From positions 40,637,467 through 40,701,466 of the forward strand of contig OX578284.1 of NCBI GenBank assembly GCA_951217055.1: a stretch of DNA of 64,000 nt. Reading direction: 5' to 3'. The notes beneath the pieces were generated by a model, which saw only the letters and a list, made by a program, of their open reading frames with translations, was not told the origin of the DNA and made no database searches. The DNA comes from Gerris lacustris (Eukaryota > Arthropoda > Insecta > Hemiptera > Gerridae). Both the position numbers and the translations under genes were made by a program. Within the stretch, counting starts at the first letter, position 1, and the number at the start of each line of letters is the position of its first letter. This document shows, one piece after another, positions 35,290 through 46,495 of this stretch.

Positions 35290-36545
35290 TTATGATTATT
35301 CTTTAAACCACATTGATGTAAAACGCCTTTATACCAGACTGACTCGAAGATAGCCATTACAAATTTCGTCACAGTCGGAGTAGGGGTAACTCATAACCGT
35401 TAGAAAGAATTTAGTTGTAGTAAGATTTATAATTAAGTTATGCGGCTTTTTAAGAAGCGAAGAACATAACATTCTTTCTAATAAGTGTATGTATATAATA
35501 TTATTTACTAAACTAAATACGTCAAATAATTACGTCTGCTTAAATAGTTACTTTTTGCATGTTCACTCGTGAAAATTGTTACATTACAAGTACCCATGAG
35601 AAATTGAAAATAATTTTTTAAAAAAGCGAAACAAAATAAACGGAATAGCATAAGAAGTATAATTTCTTTCCCTTAGAACTAAGTACGAACCTAATTTTGA
35701 CCATCAAATCTAATATTGCAATGAAGAGAAAAAATAAAGCTGAATTTGTTCACCTTTTAATTTTTTAAAGCATTAAATAAAAAGAAAAGAACGAAGAAAA
35801 TTATAAGCGATGTAAAGAAGCGTGTTCCAAATTACAAGGTTTTAATGTAATGGTATTACAGCTGCCAATTCTCGTCTAAAGTGTTTAATATAATGATGAA
35901 ATTATGAAAACGAGCGTAGCGCTCCAAGTAGAGAGACAGTGAAAGGGTTTAATAGCATATCTCAAGTTATAAACGCCTCCTGTCTGTATATTTTATCATT
36001 TATAGCGTTAAAGTCGTCACGACACCGAGTTTCGTATAACTAAACAAAACGTGCTTTCTCTACTATTTGACTTGCAGAATCAGACAAAGAGACCACCCAA
36101 ATTTAAAAGGAAATAAACTGCCGTTTCAAGGAAATTATCATTTGTTTAAACTTTTCCACACTTCTATTATAGTGACTTCCTCTTCGTGGTAATTGCTTTC
36201 TGGTCGTCTAAACTTTTAGCATATCGAGTATTTTATATTAAGTTACCATGAGAACTACAATTATTCATTGCTTAATTTTTGCTTCCAAACATATTAAAGG
36301 TGACGAAAACATTGCCATCATTCTGAAAAACTATACTCTTTTTAAAATTAGTCTTAACTTTTGACACTCAGATTGGCCAACCTATATGAGGAACAAAAAT
36401 AAAGCCACTAGGCAGTGGTGTGGCAGAGGGGTGGGGCCAGTGACATTTATTTGCCTAGTTGGCCCGACCTTTTCTAATTCAAAATCAAGTGCTCTCATTG
36501 GCTCCCTTCCACATTTTTTTATTTGCCCGCACTGTCAAAACTTAA
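35290..36545. other. AT-rich DNA, nothing recognised
   Basis: No convincing gene. The frame at 36386-36586 runs into the hAT end at 36549 and is not supported. Confidence 0.5.
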
Positions 36546-36548
36546 TAC

Positions 36549-37085
36549 CAGTGGCGATCCTGGCTCAAAAGTTCAGGGGGGGCTAAAGCCCCCCCCATGT
36601 TTTGCGGGTGTAGTATACATTTTAATATACCAGGAAGGACTCATTTGTATGTTATATGTTGTTGCAGTCCTTCCCAGAGGCAATTCTATGTAATTTTTTC
36701 GTGAGGCTAAACAATTAAATTTATTCAAGAATGTTATACTTGCCATTGAACTGGGACTGGGAAGTTCTACTGTAAGTATAGTTGGGGGCTTATTTAAAGT
36801 CTCCTATGATACTTACCATATCATCACAGAAGAAAGTATTGGTCTTTAAATAATAATAATTTTAACATGAGGATAACAAAAGGATTGGTTTAAAAACTGT
36901 ATAGGTTAATTAAAAATGTATAAATTGTCAGAAACAATATAATATTTATAGATAACACAAATGTTAAAATTTACATGGACGTCGACAGCAGTACATTATT
37001 GGAAGGAAAATATATAAAATATGACCTCTCAAAACAGCGTTTTTATGCTTCTTTGAGGTGAAATTTGATTTTAATTCATTTTCAT
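36549..37085. mobile_element. hAT element copy, inverted relative to 17525-18037
   Basis: Starts CAGTGGCGATCCTGG and contains the subterminal GGGGGGGCTAAAGCCCCCCC palindrome. It then matches the reverse complement of the first copy through GTATACATTTTAAT, ACCAGGAAG and CAATTCTATG. The middle differs completely. Near the right end it matches again (ACATGGACGTCG, GCAGTACA, ATATGACC and TCAAAACAGCGTTTTTATGC). The right terminal repeat is degraded or lost, so no target duplication can be confirmed. Confidence 0.8.
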
Positions 37086-37198
37086 AAAATAAATTAAACT
37101 ACTTTCGTTGGCACAACGAAAGTAAGTTAAGTATGCACAAGTATTTTTAAAAGAATTTTAATTTTTAAATTAAATCAAATTATAATTATTATTAACAA

Positions 37199-37240
37199 TG
37201 GAGAGAAAAATAGACCCCTGCAGCGGGACTCGAACCATAT
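37199..37240 (-). mobile_element. tRNA-derived repeat, B-box end
   Basis: On the minus strand this reads GGTTCGAGTCCCGCTGCAGG followed by GGTCTATTTTTCTCT. The B box is perfect. The end matches the fragment at 23251-23342. Confidence 0.65.
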
Positions 37241-37244
37241 ATAT

Positions 37245-38450
37245 TACTAGCTGAATACCCGTGCTTCGCTACGGGGTGTTTTATTTTCAATTTAATGGAT
37301 TTATAAACTACTATCAAGAAACATTTAAATTATTTTACAAAGCGAGAATATCTAGATTCTATCCCTCCCCCTTATTTCTATACCCCCTTCCCTTTAATAA
37401 GATAATTTGCTAATATCCCAAATTAGTAATTCATTCCGACTAAATTTTTAAAAAGGAAAAGCAGTGGTATTTTCCTTCTGTACCCCCCTCCCCGTGTCAT
37501 TTTACATCCCTTGGTTGAAATTGGAATTATCTTTTATTAATATATATGCTTACATCCAAAATAAGAGCTCTTTCTCAAGTATTAACTTCCTAACTTTTGA
37601 AGATCGGTCTGGGCTCAATTACTTTGACATTTGTACCCCGTACCCCTGTGTACCGAAAATCAAAATTTCGAAAATGCATGAAGTCAGTGACCTTCCCCTT
37701 TTCCCCTTGCTTTGAAGGTCAAGTGTGCAAATTTTCATTGAAATCGGAATAAAACGGTAGATTTGAATAAAGAACACACACACACGCGCCCGTTCGCGCG
37801 CGCGCGCACACACACTTACGTTGACATTTCCTTTTTACCCCTCTCCTAAATGAAAATAATGACAAAAACGTACATTACAATTACTTTTCTCTTAGAGCCT
37901 TTCAACGATATGCATCATATAGGGTACGTATCAATTACTTTGACATTTGTACCCCGTACTCCTGTGTACCAACATTTTAACTTTATAATCTCATGTAAGC
38001 AGTGCACTCATAGACACTTCATTTATATAAGACACTTATATTATAGATAAAAGACACTCATAGACACTCTTCATTTATATAAGATGTAGTTAAATATATT
38101 TTTCCATTTTACCCCTTCCTAAATGAAAATATGACAAAACTGTACATAACAACAATTACTGTACTTTTAAAGAGCTTTTCAACGATATGCATCATTAAAA
38201 GTATTCATTACTTTGACATTTGTACCCCGTACCCCTGGGTACAAAAATAAAAATTTCGCAAAATCCTTTCTTAGTGGATGCCTAGGATATGAACCGAGTA
38301 TATCCTCAAAATTTCAAGTCTCTCGGTTAAGCAGATTTTGCTGTGCGTTGATTCTATGTCAGTCAGTCAGTCAGTCAATCAGGACATTGCCACTTATTTG
38401 TTGTATATAAGAAAATACTTGTTGTATATAAGAAAATAACGGGATATTTT
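37245..38450. repeat. Dispersed repeat with internal tandem duplication
   Basis: Starts ACTAGCTGAATACCCGTGCT then TCGCTACGGGG and ends after TTTCAAGTCTCTCGGTTAAG, GCTGTGCGTTGATTC and a (CAGT)n run (about 38358-38377). These ends resemble a common insect LINE/SINE 3' type, from memory. Inside, ACTTTGACATTTGTACCCCG occurs at about 37621, 37938 and 38211. A unit of about 270 bp (TTTACCCCT, CCTAAATGAAAAT, CTTTCAACGATATGCATCAT) is present twice (about 37830 and 38105). A CA/CG dinucleotide stretch lies at 37773-37816. The small frames within are not conserved. Confidence 0.6.
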
Positions 38451-38454
38451 CTAT

Positions 38455-39785
38455 TTAATTTGTTACAAACAACTAATTTTAAATTATTTTCACTTATTGA
38501 AGGCAATGAAGCGTTGAGCACGGCAGCGAGTATTTTATATGTTTACTAATATATTGTAGGCAATTATTCCTATAATTATTAGTTCTCAGCTGCCATAAAT
38601 AATTAATTTTCACTTTATACATTTGTATACATATTTTTATTGCTTATTGTAATATTTAAGTAAAAAATATGTTTTTATGCTTTTTAAGAAAATGTATTTA
38701 GTGAAACTTGTGATAGTTAGCTAGTTAGTTCAGCTCAGTGTCGGATCTAGGCTTTCCGTCGCCCGGGGCAAGAATACTGTTTGGCAATCCCTCCCTTCAA
38801 TAATTGTACGCTGCATATTTTTTAGTTGATCTCGATTTGACGGTGCTGCAACCTTGTCTACTGATATTACCGATATTTCAAACGGTTGTTTAGACTAATG
38901 GATTTTATAAATGTGAATCATTGACTGTGATATTCATAGGGTATTTCATTTAATTTTTTTTTATCATTTCATCTAAATTTGCCCTAAATTTTAATGTTGA
39001 ATCTGCAGTATTAACTTACACCTGCATAATATTTACATCCAGTTGTTTTAGTTAAAAAATAAACAAAATAATAATTATGAAAATATTGCCCAACTCTTAT
39101 TTAGTGCACCTGCTAGAAGCATATACAATATACACAATAATACACATAAGTGAGAAAAATTATAAATATTTATATTTTTTAAAAGAAAATGTTTATTACT
39201 TACCTCATTAAAAATAAACGAATAAATATACAAAATATAGAAATTTTTTTCAATCAAAGTAATTTATTTTCAATTAACGCATAGATTACACCTGCAAGAT
39301 ATTTTTTACTCATGATTATTTAAGAAAAATACTTTTCCATATAAAAAATATCCATATACCTAATAAATTTTTCAAAAGGAAATTAAGAATAGATTTATTT
39401 TCAATTTGGCCTGTAATAGAATTTTTTTTGTTCCATATATTCTTCTTTAGATATAGGTGTGGGCGATAAACAATATTTTCCCATTTTAGGACGTTTTTCC
39501 ATGTTTCTTTTGGATTTTTTTCACATAAAATATTTACAAGACAGTAGAATAATAAGAATAGATAATGATGTTTTTTTTGAGAAGTAATTGAATATAATGT
39601 AGAAAACATTATTCATGCAGGTGGATCATGATTTACTCTATTTTGGTATAATTCAATACAAAAAGCAACCCTTATTATTCATAGCTGTATAAAACATTTT
39701 TTTATCTTTGATGGAAAAAAGGAAATGTTTAAATATTTAAATGATAACTCTTCTTGTACTTCGTTTATTGTTTTTTTTTTTTTTT
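38455..39785. other. AT-rich DNA with a possible hAT end
   Basis: CAGTGTCGGATCTAGGCTTT at 38736 followed by CCGTCGCCCGGGGCAAG looks like the 5' end of a hAT element. No matching 3' end is identified. The rest is AT-rich with two unsupported minus-strand frames (39075-39257 and 39316-39609). Confidence 0.5.
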
Positions 39786-39787
39786 AT

Positions 39788-39790
39788 TAT

Positions 39791-39876
<86 letters not shown>
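39788..39876. repeat. (TA)n microsatellite
   Basis: A T run followed by about 85 bp of TA repeats. The overlapping Tyr-Ile frames are repeat products. Confidence 0.97.
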
Positions 39877-39881
<5 letters not shown>

Positions 39882-39949
39882 ACGGATAATTTCATCAAAT
39901 GTTTTCTGTTATGTAATATCATTTTTGTTTAAAGTATCATGGGAAAGGT

Positions 39950-40535
39950 TTGTTTTTTACTTTCTCATATAAAGAGAAAATATTGTGATGGCGCGAAAAT
40001 TCGATTTTGAGATTTTGATGGATTTACACGTTTTGAGGTCCTCTGAGTCCAAAAAAGTGGTTTTTAAAAAATGTCTGTCTGTGCAGACGCCTGGAGCCTA
40101 AACTATTGGATCGATTTTTACGAAATTTGGTAAACATGTTCTGAAAAATCATACCCCGAGGCGAAATTGGAGGGCCTAATTTGAGGGCGCACCCCCCAAA
40201 AACTCTGAAAAAACGTGAAACAAAATTATTTCTCGAAAACGGTTCCGACGATTTTTATTAAAGAATTCTAAAATGTGGTCCATTTAAATACAAATCTAAC
40301 GATATAAGCCGTTTTCCCGGGAAAAATCTAGTTCCTGAGAAAATAGCTTTAAACGTGGAAGGAGAGAGGCCGGGTTCGATTCCCCGCCGAAGAGAAGTTT
40401 TTTTATGATATATTTTGATCAAATGTTCAATAATAATTTAATGTACCAACGATAACTAATAAATGGAAAGCACTGGGCTAAGTAATTATGGACTCCTATA
40501 TGAGAAAGTTTGTCTGAGTTTTCTCTGACCGATTT
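39950..40535 (+). repeat. Dispersed repeat R, longest copy
   Basis: About 585 bp, non-coding. Order of blocks: GTGATGGCGCGAAAATTCGA, TCTGTCTGTGCAGACGCCTG, CCCCGAGGCGAAATTGG, GAGGGCGCACCCCCCAAA, CGGTTCCGACGATTTTTATT, ATATAAGCCGTTTTCCCGGG, GGCCGGGTTCGATTCCCCGC (a B-box-like block), AATGGAAAGCACTGGGCTAA and ATATGAGAAAGTTTGTCTGA. Fragments occur at 4831, 6040, 21731, 24865, 29305, 41695, 43115 and 43895. No class can be assigned, and the B-box-like block alone does not make it a SINE. Confidence 0.8.
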
Positions 40536-40554
40536 TTACTTTTCCTCACTATAC

Positions 40555-41170
40555 CTATAGCAGGAAAAGTACTGTTTTCACCAAAACAATTTTTTTCGAG
40601 ATTTCGACGGAATTATCCGTTTTGGGTGTTTTTAAGACCTCCTGAGTAGTTTTCAGCATGACTTCTGTATGTGTGTATGTATGTGTGTGTGTGTGTGTTA
40701 TCATCGTAGCGCCCAAGGTATTTATCCTAGAGAGTTGAAGCTTGGCAGAAAAATCAGTCCTTACCTGTAGTGGTGCCGCCCGGAAAATCAAAATTTTCCG
40801 CCATCTTGAACCCAGTTTGTTGAGTCAGCAAAAATTAAAAAAAAAATCGTAATAAATCGACAATGGTCCTGATCGAGTTGAAAATTGGCTCGAATATACC
40901 TCTCTGTATGACAAACAAGCCCACCAAATTTCATTTTGATATTGGCTGCCATTTTGAAGTTATCAATTTTTGATTTTTTAAACTTTGACGGTTAATAATA
41001 CTGAAAGTATTAATAGGTTTTTGACGTATAGCATATCGTTGGAACCGGGAAAAATTAAGGAACAAATATAAAAAACCCTGATGAAATTCCATTAATTAGT
41101 TTAAAAGTTATAAGCGAATATAATTATTTATTAGTGCGATAATTTTGATGATGTCAAAGTTTGTTTACAT
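40555..41170. repeat. AT-rich DNA with a (TG)n run, possibly repeat-derived
   Basis: GAGATTTCGACGGAATTATC near 40600 resembles the start of repeat R. A GT-rich microsatellite lies at about 40667-40699. The minus-strand frame 40555-40791 crosses it and is not supported as a gene. Confidence 0.4.
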
Positions 41171-41261
41171 CTATGTCAAAATACCGCCAAACTTAAATAA
41201 AAGTAAATAAAATATAGGTATTAAAAATAAGGTTTTTTGAAGAATGATAATAAATCAGTTT

Positions 41262-41356
41262 GTTCAGAACGGTCACCCATCCAAGTACTGACCGCGTCCA
41301 ATCTGTGGCCTCTGAAGTGAGGAAAAGTTCCGAGGTACCCCGTACCCGATTTTTTA
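41262..41356 (-). mobile_element. 5S rRNA-derived SINE fragment
   Basis: On the minus strand the segment reads TCGGGTACGGGGTACCTCGG, AACTTTTCCTC, then GGTCAGTACTTGGATGGGTG followed by ACCG. The last 24 bases match the 3' region of arthropod 5S rRNA (GGTTAGTACTTGGATGGG type). The 5' two thirds of 5S rRNA are absent, so this is not a 5S gene. The first part recurs alone at 27961-27992, so the two parts belong to one repeat. A 5S-headed SINE (SINE3 type) or a 5S fragment captured by a repeat would both fit. Confidence 0.6.
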
Positions 41357-41364
41357 TTTTATGA

Positions 41365-41690
41365 TTATTATAGAAAAATCAATAAGAATACGATAAAAAA
41401 GAAAGTATGTATAGATTGCCAGAATGTGAGAAGGAGTTAATAGATATTATTACATTGACCGTCGAGTATTACTAAAGTTAATGAGAGAATATAGAGATAT
41501 AAAAACTCTTCTCTCCGAGAATTGAACCACGCAGCCCTAGATGTAGCTATAATTAATATAGGTATAGGTACACATTAATTAGACCATTATCACAATTATT
41601 TCTTCAGTCTATTAGATAACGATTTTAACATTTTACAAAATTGGTTGTTTCTACCCAAAAATTGTTGAAACTTTTTACTTCTTCATGTAC
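41365..41690. other. AT-rich DNA, nothing recognised
   Basis: No gene or repeat is assigned. Confidence 0.5.
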
Positions 41691-41694
41691 ATAG

Positions 41695-41890
41695 TATGTA
41701 TAGAGAGAAACCATTGTGATAGCGCGAAAATTCAATTTTGGTTTTTGATGGATTTGCACGATTTTGAGTACGAATAAGTGTGCAGACGCGCGGAGAGTAA
41801 ACTACTGGAACGATTTTTAATAAAATTTGGCTTTTAGAATAATCATCCCGAGGCAGGCGTAAATGATTAATTTTACATCTGATTTTCAGG
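41695..41890 (+). repeat. Dispersed repeat R, 5' fragment
   Basis: Matches the head of the long copy: GTGATAGCGCGAAAATTCAA, GATGGATTTGCACGATTTTG, GTGCAGACGCGCGGAG and TACTGGAACGATTTTTAA. Confidence 0.75.
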
Positions 41891-41949
41891 ACGCTAGGAG
41901 GGTAGCGGTGGCCATTTTCTTATTCTTTTTAATTAATTTACATTTCTAT

Positions 41950-42690
41950 TTTATTCAAGTCTATGAAGCATGGTGCGACGGAAGGAGACCCAGTGGAAGA
42001 AGAAGGACAACTTGGATGGACAATATCTCATCCACCCTGGCCGAGAGAGGATATCTCTACAACGTGCTTGTACACTAGCCAGCAAGGTGCCAGGGAAGGA
42101 GACCCAGGGGAAGAAGAAGGACAACTTGGATGGACAATATCTCATCCACCCTGGCCGAGAGAGGAATATCTCTACAACGTGCTCGGACACTATCCAGGAA
42201 GGTGCGAGGAAAGGAGACCCAGGAGAAGAAGAAGGACAACTTGGATCTACAATAACTCATCCACCCTGGCCGAGAGAGGAATATCTCTACAACGTGCTCG
42301 TACACTAGCCAGGAAGGTGCGAGGAAATGAGACCCAGGGAAAGAAGAAGGACAACTTGTATGGACAATATCTCATCCACCCTGGCCGAGAGAGGAATATC
42401 TCTACAACGTGCCCGTACACTAGCCAGAAAGGTGCGAGGAAAGGAGAACCAGGGGAAGAAGGACAACTTGGATGGACAATATCTCATCCACCCTGGCCGA
42501 GAGAGGAATATCTCTACAACGTGCCCGTACACTAGCCAGAAAGGTGCGAGGGAAGGAGACCCAGGAGAAGATGAAGGACAACTTGGATGGACTACATCTA
42601 ATCCACCCTGGCCGAGAGAGACGTGGAAATCCTTTTGGTCGTCCTCTACACCAAACGGTAGAAAAGGAATCGAATAAGTAAGTACATAAA
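41950..42690 (+). repeat. 114/115-bp minisatellite made from a LINE C-terminal coding segment
   Basis: ACAACTTGGATGGACAAT-type sequence recurs at 42007, 42121, 42236, 42351, 42463 and 42578, so there are six units of 112-115 bp. Each unit, in one frame, encodes a segment like RRRTTWMDNISSTLAERG then ISLQRARTLAR, which resembles the tail of LINE ORF2 proteins. The last unit runs on into GRERRGNPFGRPLHQTVEKE, a stop, and a TAAGTAAGTA tail, as a LINE 3' end would. The frames on both strands (41951 to 42712) are products of the array. No upstream reverse transcriptase is attached. Confidence 0.85.
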
Positions 42691-42694
42691 TATT

Positions 42695-43110
42695 TGATTC
42701 AATCTCTTGCATACGAGTATGGATCAGTTACACTTGGCTTACATGCTGGTACCCAGAAAGGGTTGATTGTTTTGGGTACTTACCTGGTACCCAGGGAAGT
42801 ACTTCACCATCAGACCTGGTACCCTGCTCCTGTCTTCATATTTTCTAGAAGGCACTATGACCACTACACATTCATCATTCTACATGTCTGAACAGCTGAT
42901 CTCTTATTTTATACATACTCATGCTTTACCACTTAAATCTTATATGCGATTACAAACCTATAACCTACAGTCCGCTCAGTCTTTTATTTAAAACTTCATT
43001 TCAGATTTGTGACCCCGGTAAGGCTCCACAAGCTTCCTGGTGCAAACAGTTGCTATCAACGTAAAGTGTCACTCTTGCTCGGGTTCAATTATCCTCCGGA
43101 GACGAGTTAT
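42695..43110. other. Unassigned DNA with local GGTACC-rich repeats
   Basis: GGTACCCAG, GGGTACTTACCTGGTACCCA and CTGGTACCCTG lie close together at 42745-42832. A B-box-like GGGTTCAATTATCC lies at about 43081. No gene is supported; the two frames at 42694-42991 are short and featureless. Confidence 0.45.
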
Positions 43111-43114
43111 TTTA

Positions 43115-43235
43115 TAGTTAATTTTTATAAAATTTTCAATAATAATTAAATTTAATCGTGAAAACTTGGAACAATAAATGGAAAATACTGGACCGAGTAA
43201 TTATGTACTCGGATATGAGAAAGTTTGGTAATCTT
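43115..43235 (+). repeat. Dispersed repeat R, 3' fragment
   Basis: Matches the 3' end of the long copy: AATTTTCAATAATAATTAAA, AATAAATGGAAAATACTGG and TACTCGGATATGAGAAAGTT. Confidence 0.75.
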
Positions 43236-43487
43236 TTCTTTTCTTCTCTTCCGAACCCAAAGGTTCGGGTACTTAATTTTAAGCCTCAAGACGTAGACCA
43301 CGTAGAGGTAAGTCCATTAAGCAAACCTGGTACTTGGTACTTTACGCCAGTGATACGGGGCAGGCAATTTATCAGTATACTTTGTAAAAATTGAGAAACA
43401 AATTGCATAGTTGCAAAACGATAATTAGTGCGTGATAAATTAATCAAAGATGAACAATAAATAAAGTTAATCGTAGTGAGTCTAGGA

Positions 43488-43600
43488 CAGGGGTTGGCAG
43501 ACCTCGGCTCTTTCTGCAGCTCCTGCTTTACCCATTTGCCTGAAGCATTATACCGCAATAGAACAACTAACATTTGACTCTACCTATTCATGCGTACAAC
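43488..43600. mobile_element. Possible hAT end fragment
   Basis: CAGGGGTTGGCAGACCTCGG followed by CTCTTTCTGCAGCTCC resembles the CAGGGGTCGGCAACC-type terminus of some hAT elements. No partner end or target duplication is found. The overlapping minus-strand frame is not supported as a gene. Confidence 0.4.
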
Positions 43601-43827
43601 CGTTCTCTTCCATGAATCATACAAAATATAATTTAAGAAGCAAAAATCCGACGATAATTTACAATTGAGTCTAAAATTGAAAACAAGTAGTTACTTGCCA
43701 GAGATATAGCGACGCTTTCGAAAACTATGCAAGGTCATCGTTCTAACTAGAAAATTTTTCCGCCCATTAAGCATTATATTAGTGTCAATTTTTAGGCTTC
43801 CTTGTTTCATAATTATATTTTATATTG

Positions 43828-43866
43828 CTTCCGACCTTACCGAAGGTAAAAGGTGAATTGTGATCA
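43828..43866 (+). repeat. Dispersed repeat Q, head fragment
   Basis: TTGCTTCCGACCTTACCGAAGG followed by TGTGATCATTTTT matches the first 40 bp of repeat Q (20685 and 21199). Confidence 0.65.
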
Positions 43867-43894
43867 TTTTTAAAAACGACATTTTTTTAATCAA

Positions 43895-44200
43895 TTTGTC
43901 TCCAAATTGAAACAATCGGTCCGAGACAACTAAGACTAACTTTCTCGCATAAGAGTTGATAATTACTTTGCCCAGTGTTTTCCATTTATTAGTTTTTGAT
44001 TTTTAGTTGGTACATTTAATTTTTATTGAACAGTTTACCAAAATTTATCTTAAAAATAACTTCTCCTCGCCGGAAAATCGAACCCGGCCTCTTTCCGCCC
44101 GCGTTTAAAGCTATTTTCTCAGGAACTAGATTTTTCCTGGGAAAGCGGCTTATATCGTTAGATTCGTATTTAAAATGGACTACATTTTAGGAACCGTAAA
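43895..44200 (-). repeat. Dispersed repeat R, inverted copy
   Basis: Carries, inverted, AATCGGTCCGAGACAACTAA, CTTTCTCGCATAAGAG, CAGTGTTTTCCATTTATTAG, CGGAAAATCGAACCCGGCCT (complement of the B-box-like block) and CTTATATCGTTAGATTCGTA of the long copy. Confidence 0.8.
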
Positions 44201-44204
44201 ATTA

Positions 44205-45380
44205 TATGGATCTGGAAATTATATTGGGCAATAACAAGTTATAAATATGTTAACTTAGTGCGTATAGGCTTCCGCGGGTTGACTCATGAATTCTTAGATC
44301 ATCAATGATATACAAAACCGATTAACTAGGCTAGTTATTTTACTAATATAAAATTATTTTTCTACATCAATGAACAGATAAGAAATACTTTGAGATTTTT
44401 GAAAACTTAAAAGCAATATTTTTTTTGTTTAATTTTTGTTTCCATCCAAGCTTACATAAAGTGGACCCCACTGAGATGTGCCACACTAATTTTCAGACTA
44501 TTATCGTATAAGTTGGTTATTTGGTTAAAAAATATTGTAATTTTGTACAAAAACTCACTCTCTCATTTTATCTATTATCCCTTCACACTTGTTATATAAC
44601 TCACACCTCACACTTTTCAAGAAGAAATATATATTCTATCCTCTACTCCACCCACTATAATTCCAGCCACGAGTTCTCGCCATGATCCCTTCCCCACCTG
44701 CTGGTAATTCATCCCTTAAACTCAGCAGGTGTTGCACCCTTAACCATTTCAGTAATAAACATAAATACCCTGGTATTATTTCGTTGAATTATTATCCACC
44801 ATTTTCTCCTGCTTGATCCTACACCGCTCTTCCATCATTTCACATCCTTACAACCCTTCTTCTTCGTTATCCTTCTGGTTTCATCCTGTCGAAATAATTT
44901 CACCCCTTTTTGAGAAAAAAAAAGAAAGAAATACACGGCCTTAAGAGAACACACCTGGACGTTTTTTTTTGTTTTTTAACCGAAATTAAAAATAATTGGG
45001 AATAAATTGATTTCATCGCCACTGGTTATTTAATTTATTTTGGAAACGGTCATTACTCACTCTAAATATCAATTGAATGTATTTTACATCGTAAATACGT
45101 CAACTTTTTTTTCGATTTAGTACTAAGAGTACTTTACATTTAGGATTACACCCTCAAAGGGTAAGACCACGACTTTAATTTTGAACGCTCTATGCGATTA
45201 AATTAAAAATAATCCAGTAGATATACACGGTGTCTCAGCTTATATTTATTACCCATATTATATTTATTGTTTTTGAAGACAGAAAAAAAAATTAAATTGG
45301 GACTTTTATTTTTTCTTATGGCGTCCAACATTTTTTAGACTACTTTTAACTCCTTCTTTTTATAATGATTATAGTAAGAG
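44205..45380. other. Unassigned DNA with a pyrimidine-rich block
   Basis: The fifth copy of the dispersed motif (GATGTGCCACACTAATTTTC) lies at about 44474-44504. From about 44555 to 44915 the plus strand is C/T-rich and lacks a long frame. No repeat family or gene is recognised in it. Confidence 0.5.
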
Positions 45381-45389
45381 TAAGATCAC

Positions 45390-45608
45390 CAGTGGCGCAC
45401 TTACGGCGTGGCGGTTGAGAGGGGGGGGGGGGGTATGTACTGTCCATATAAAAAAAGTAACTTTTTTGTGCTTTAAAAGCAGTAAGTCTTAAAAAATGCA
45501 CTTCCATCGCCTTCCTCACGTGTAAGAAAATAGTACTTTCTTAAGTCTTGTACTTCCTTGGGAGCTCTGGGAGGGGGAGGGGGGCTTCAGCCCCCGTTTG
45601 CGCCACTG
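45390..45608. mobile_element. 219-bp hAT MITE
   Basis: Starts CAGTGGCGCACTTACGGCG and ends CCCCCGTTTGCGCCACTG, inverted repeats of hAT type. It is flanked by a perfect 8-bp target duplication, AAGATCAC (45382-45389 and 45609-45616). It contains a run of about 13 G near the left and a GGGGGCTTCAGCCCCC palindrome near the right. It has no coding capacity. Its terminal first eight bases are shared with the larger hAT elements at 17525 and 36549, so the same transposase family could have moved them. Confidence 0.95.
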
Positions 45609-45616
45609 AAGATCAC

Positions 45617-46495
45617 TACCTTAAATAAATATTGACAAACGTGTTTCTACATTACATCATCATCATTATTAATATAGAAAGAGAATGACAGTAGTGATTT
45701 TGAAATATTGACGAAAAGTGTTTCGAAATTACATCATCAGGACTAATATAGTAAGAGTAAGACAGAAGTTATCTTACTATACAATATTAACCCTGATGAT
45801 ATAATTTCAAAACACGTTAGTCAATATTTTTATATATAATTATGGTGAATATTGTAGTTTCACTTTTTTCTGGTCGAATTATAAAGTGGAACCACAAAAT
45901 ATCAGCCAAAACAACCATTAATTCTAATTTTAAATTAGAGCATATAGTTTGACATTTTTTTTCTGAAAATAGCTAAATATATTTTGTGAAGAATGATTGT
46001 TCAACCAGCAAAATTGGTTGACATGTTTAAGGAGACATCAATTTTCAAAAATAACCAAAAATGAAGGTACCCCTCGAATGATGGTTTTTTAATAGAAAAA
46101 TTGAGGTTAGAACTTGTGTGCATTCGCTAGCGTAGTTTTCAAATAAGCCATCCAAATGTTTTTCGTCCTGGCGTCCCCCCCCCCCCTCCTTAAGTGTTAA
46201 ACCTAAATTTTTGAAGACAACCGAAAATATTAGAGGCTCAAGGCTGGATAATACCAACCGATTTTGCTGTCTGAACCGTTATTCTTCATTCAGAGAAATA
46301 TATATTCAAAAATGAAATTTAAAAACTAGATGCTCTAATGAAAATAAGAAAGTTGAAGTCGTTCCCGACGAAAAATTGTTTGGACATAATATTTTAAAAC
46401 TGCTATAAACAATAGCACTTTACAATTTACAATTTCTTTCTCTCTTTGAACACAAAACTATCACTTAATTTAATTTAACCATTTTCAGTCTCAAT
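45617..46495. other. AT-rich DNA, nothing recognised
   Basis: Two loosely similar segments with TTACATCATCA and TCAATATT or GATATTGAC-type words lie at 45640-45840. No gene is seen. The frame 46045-46257 contains a C/G run and has no domain. Confidence 0.45.

Noticed and set aside
41262..41356. 5S rRNA gene
   Set aside because: Only about 24 bases of the 3' region match; the rest of 5S rRNA is missing.
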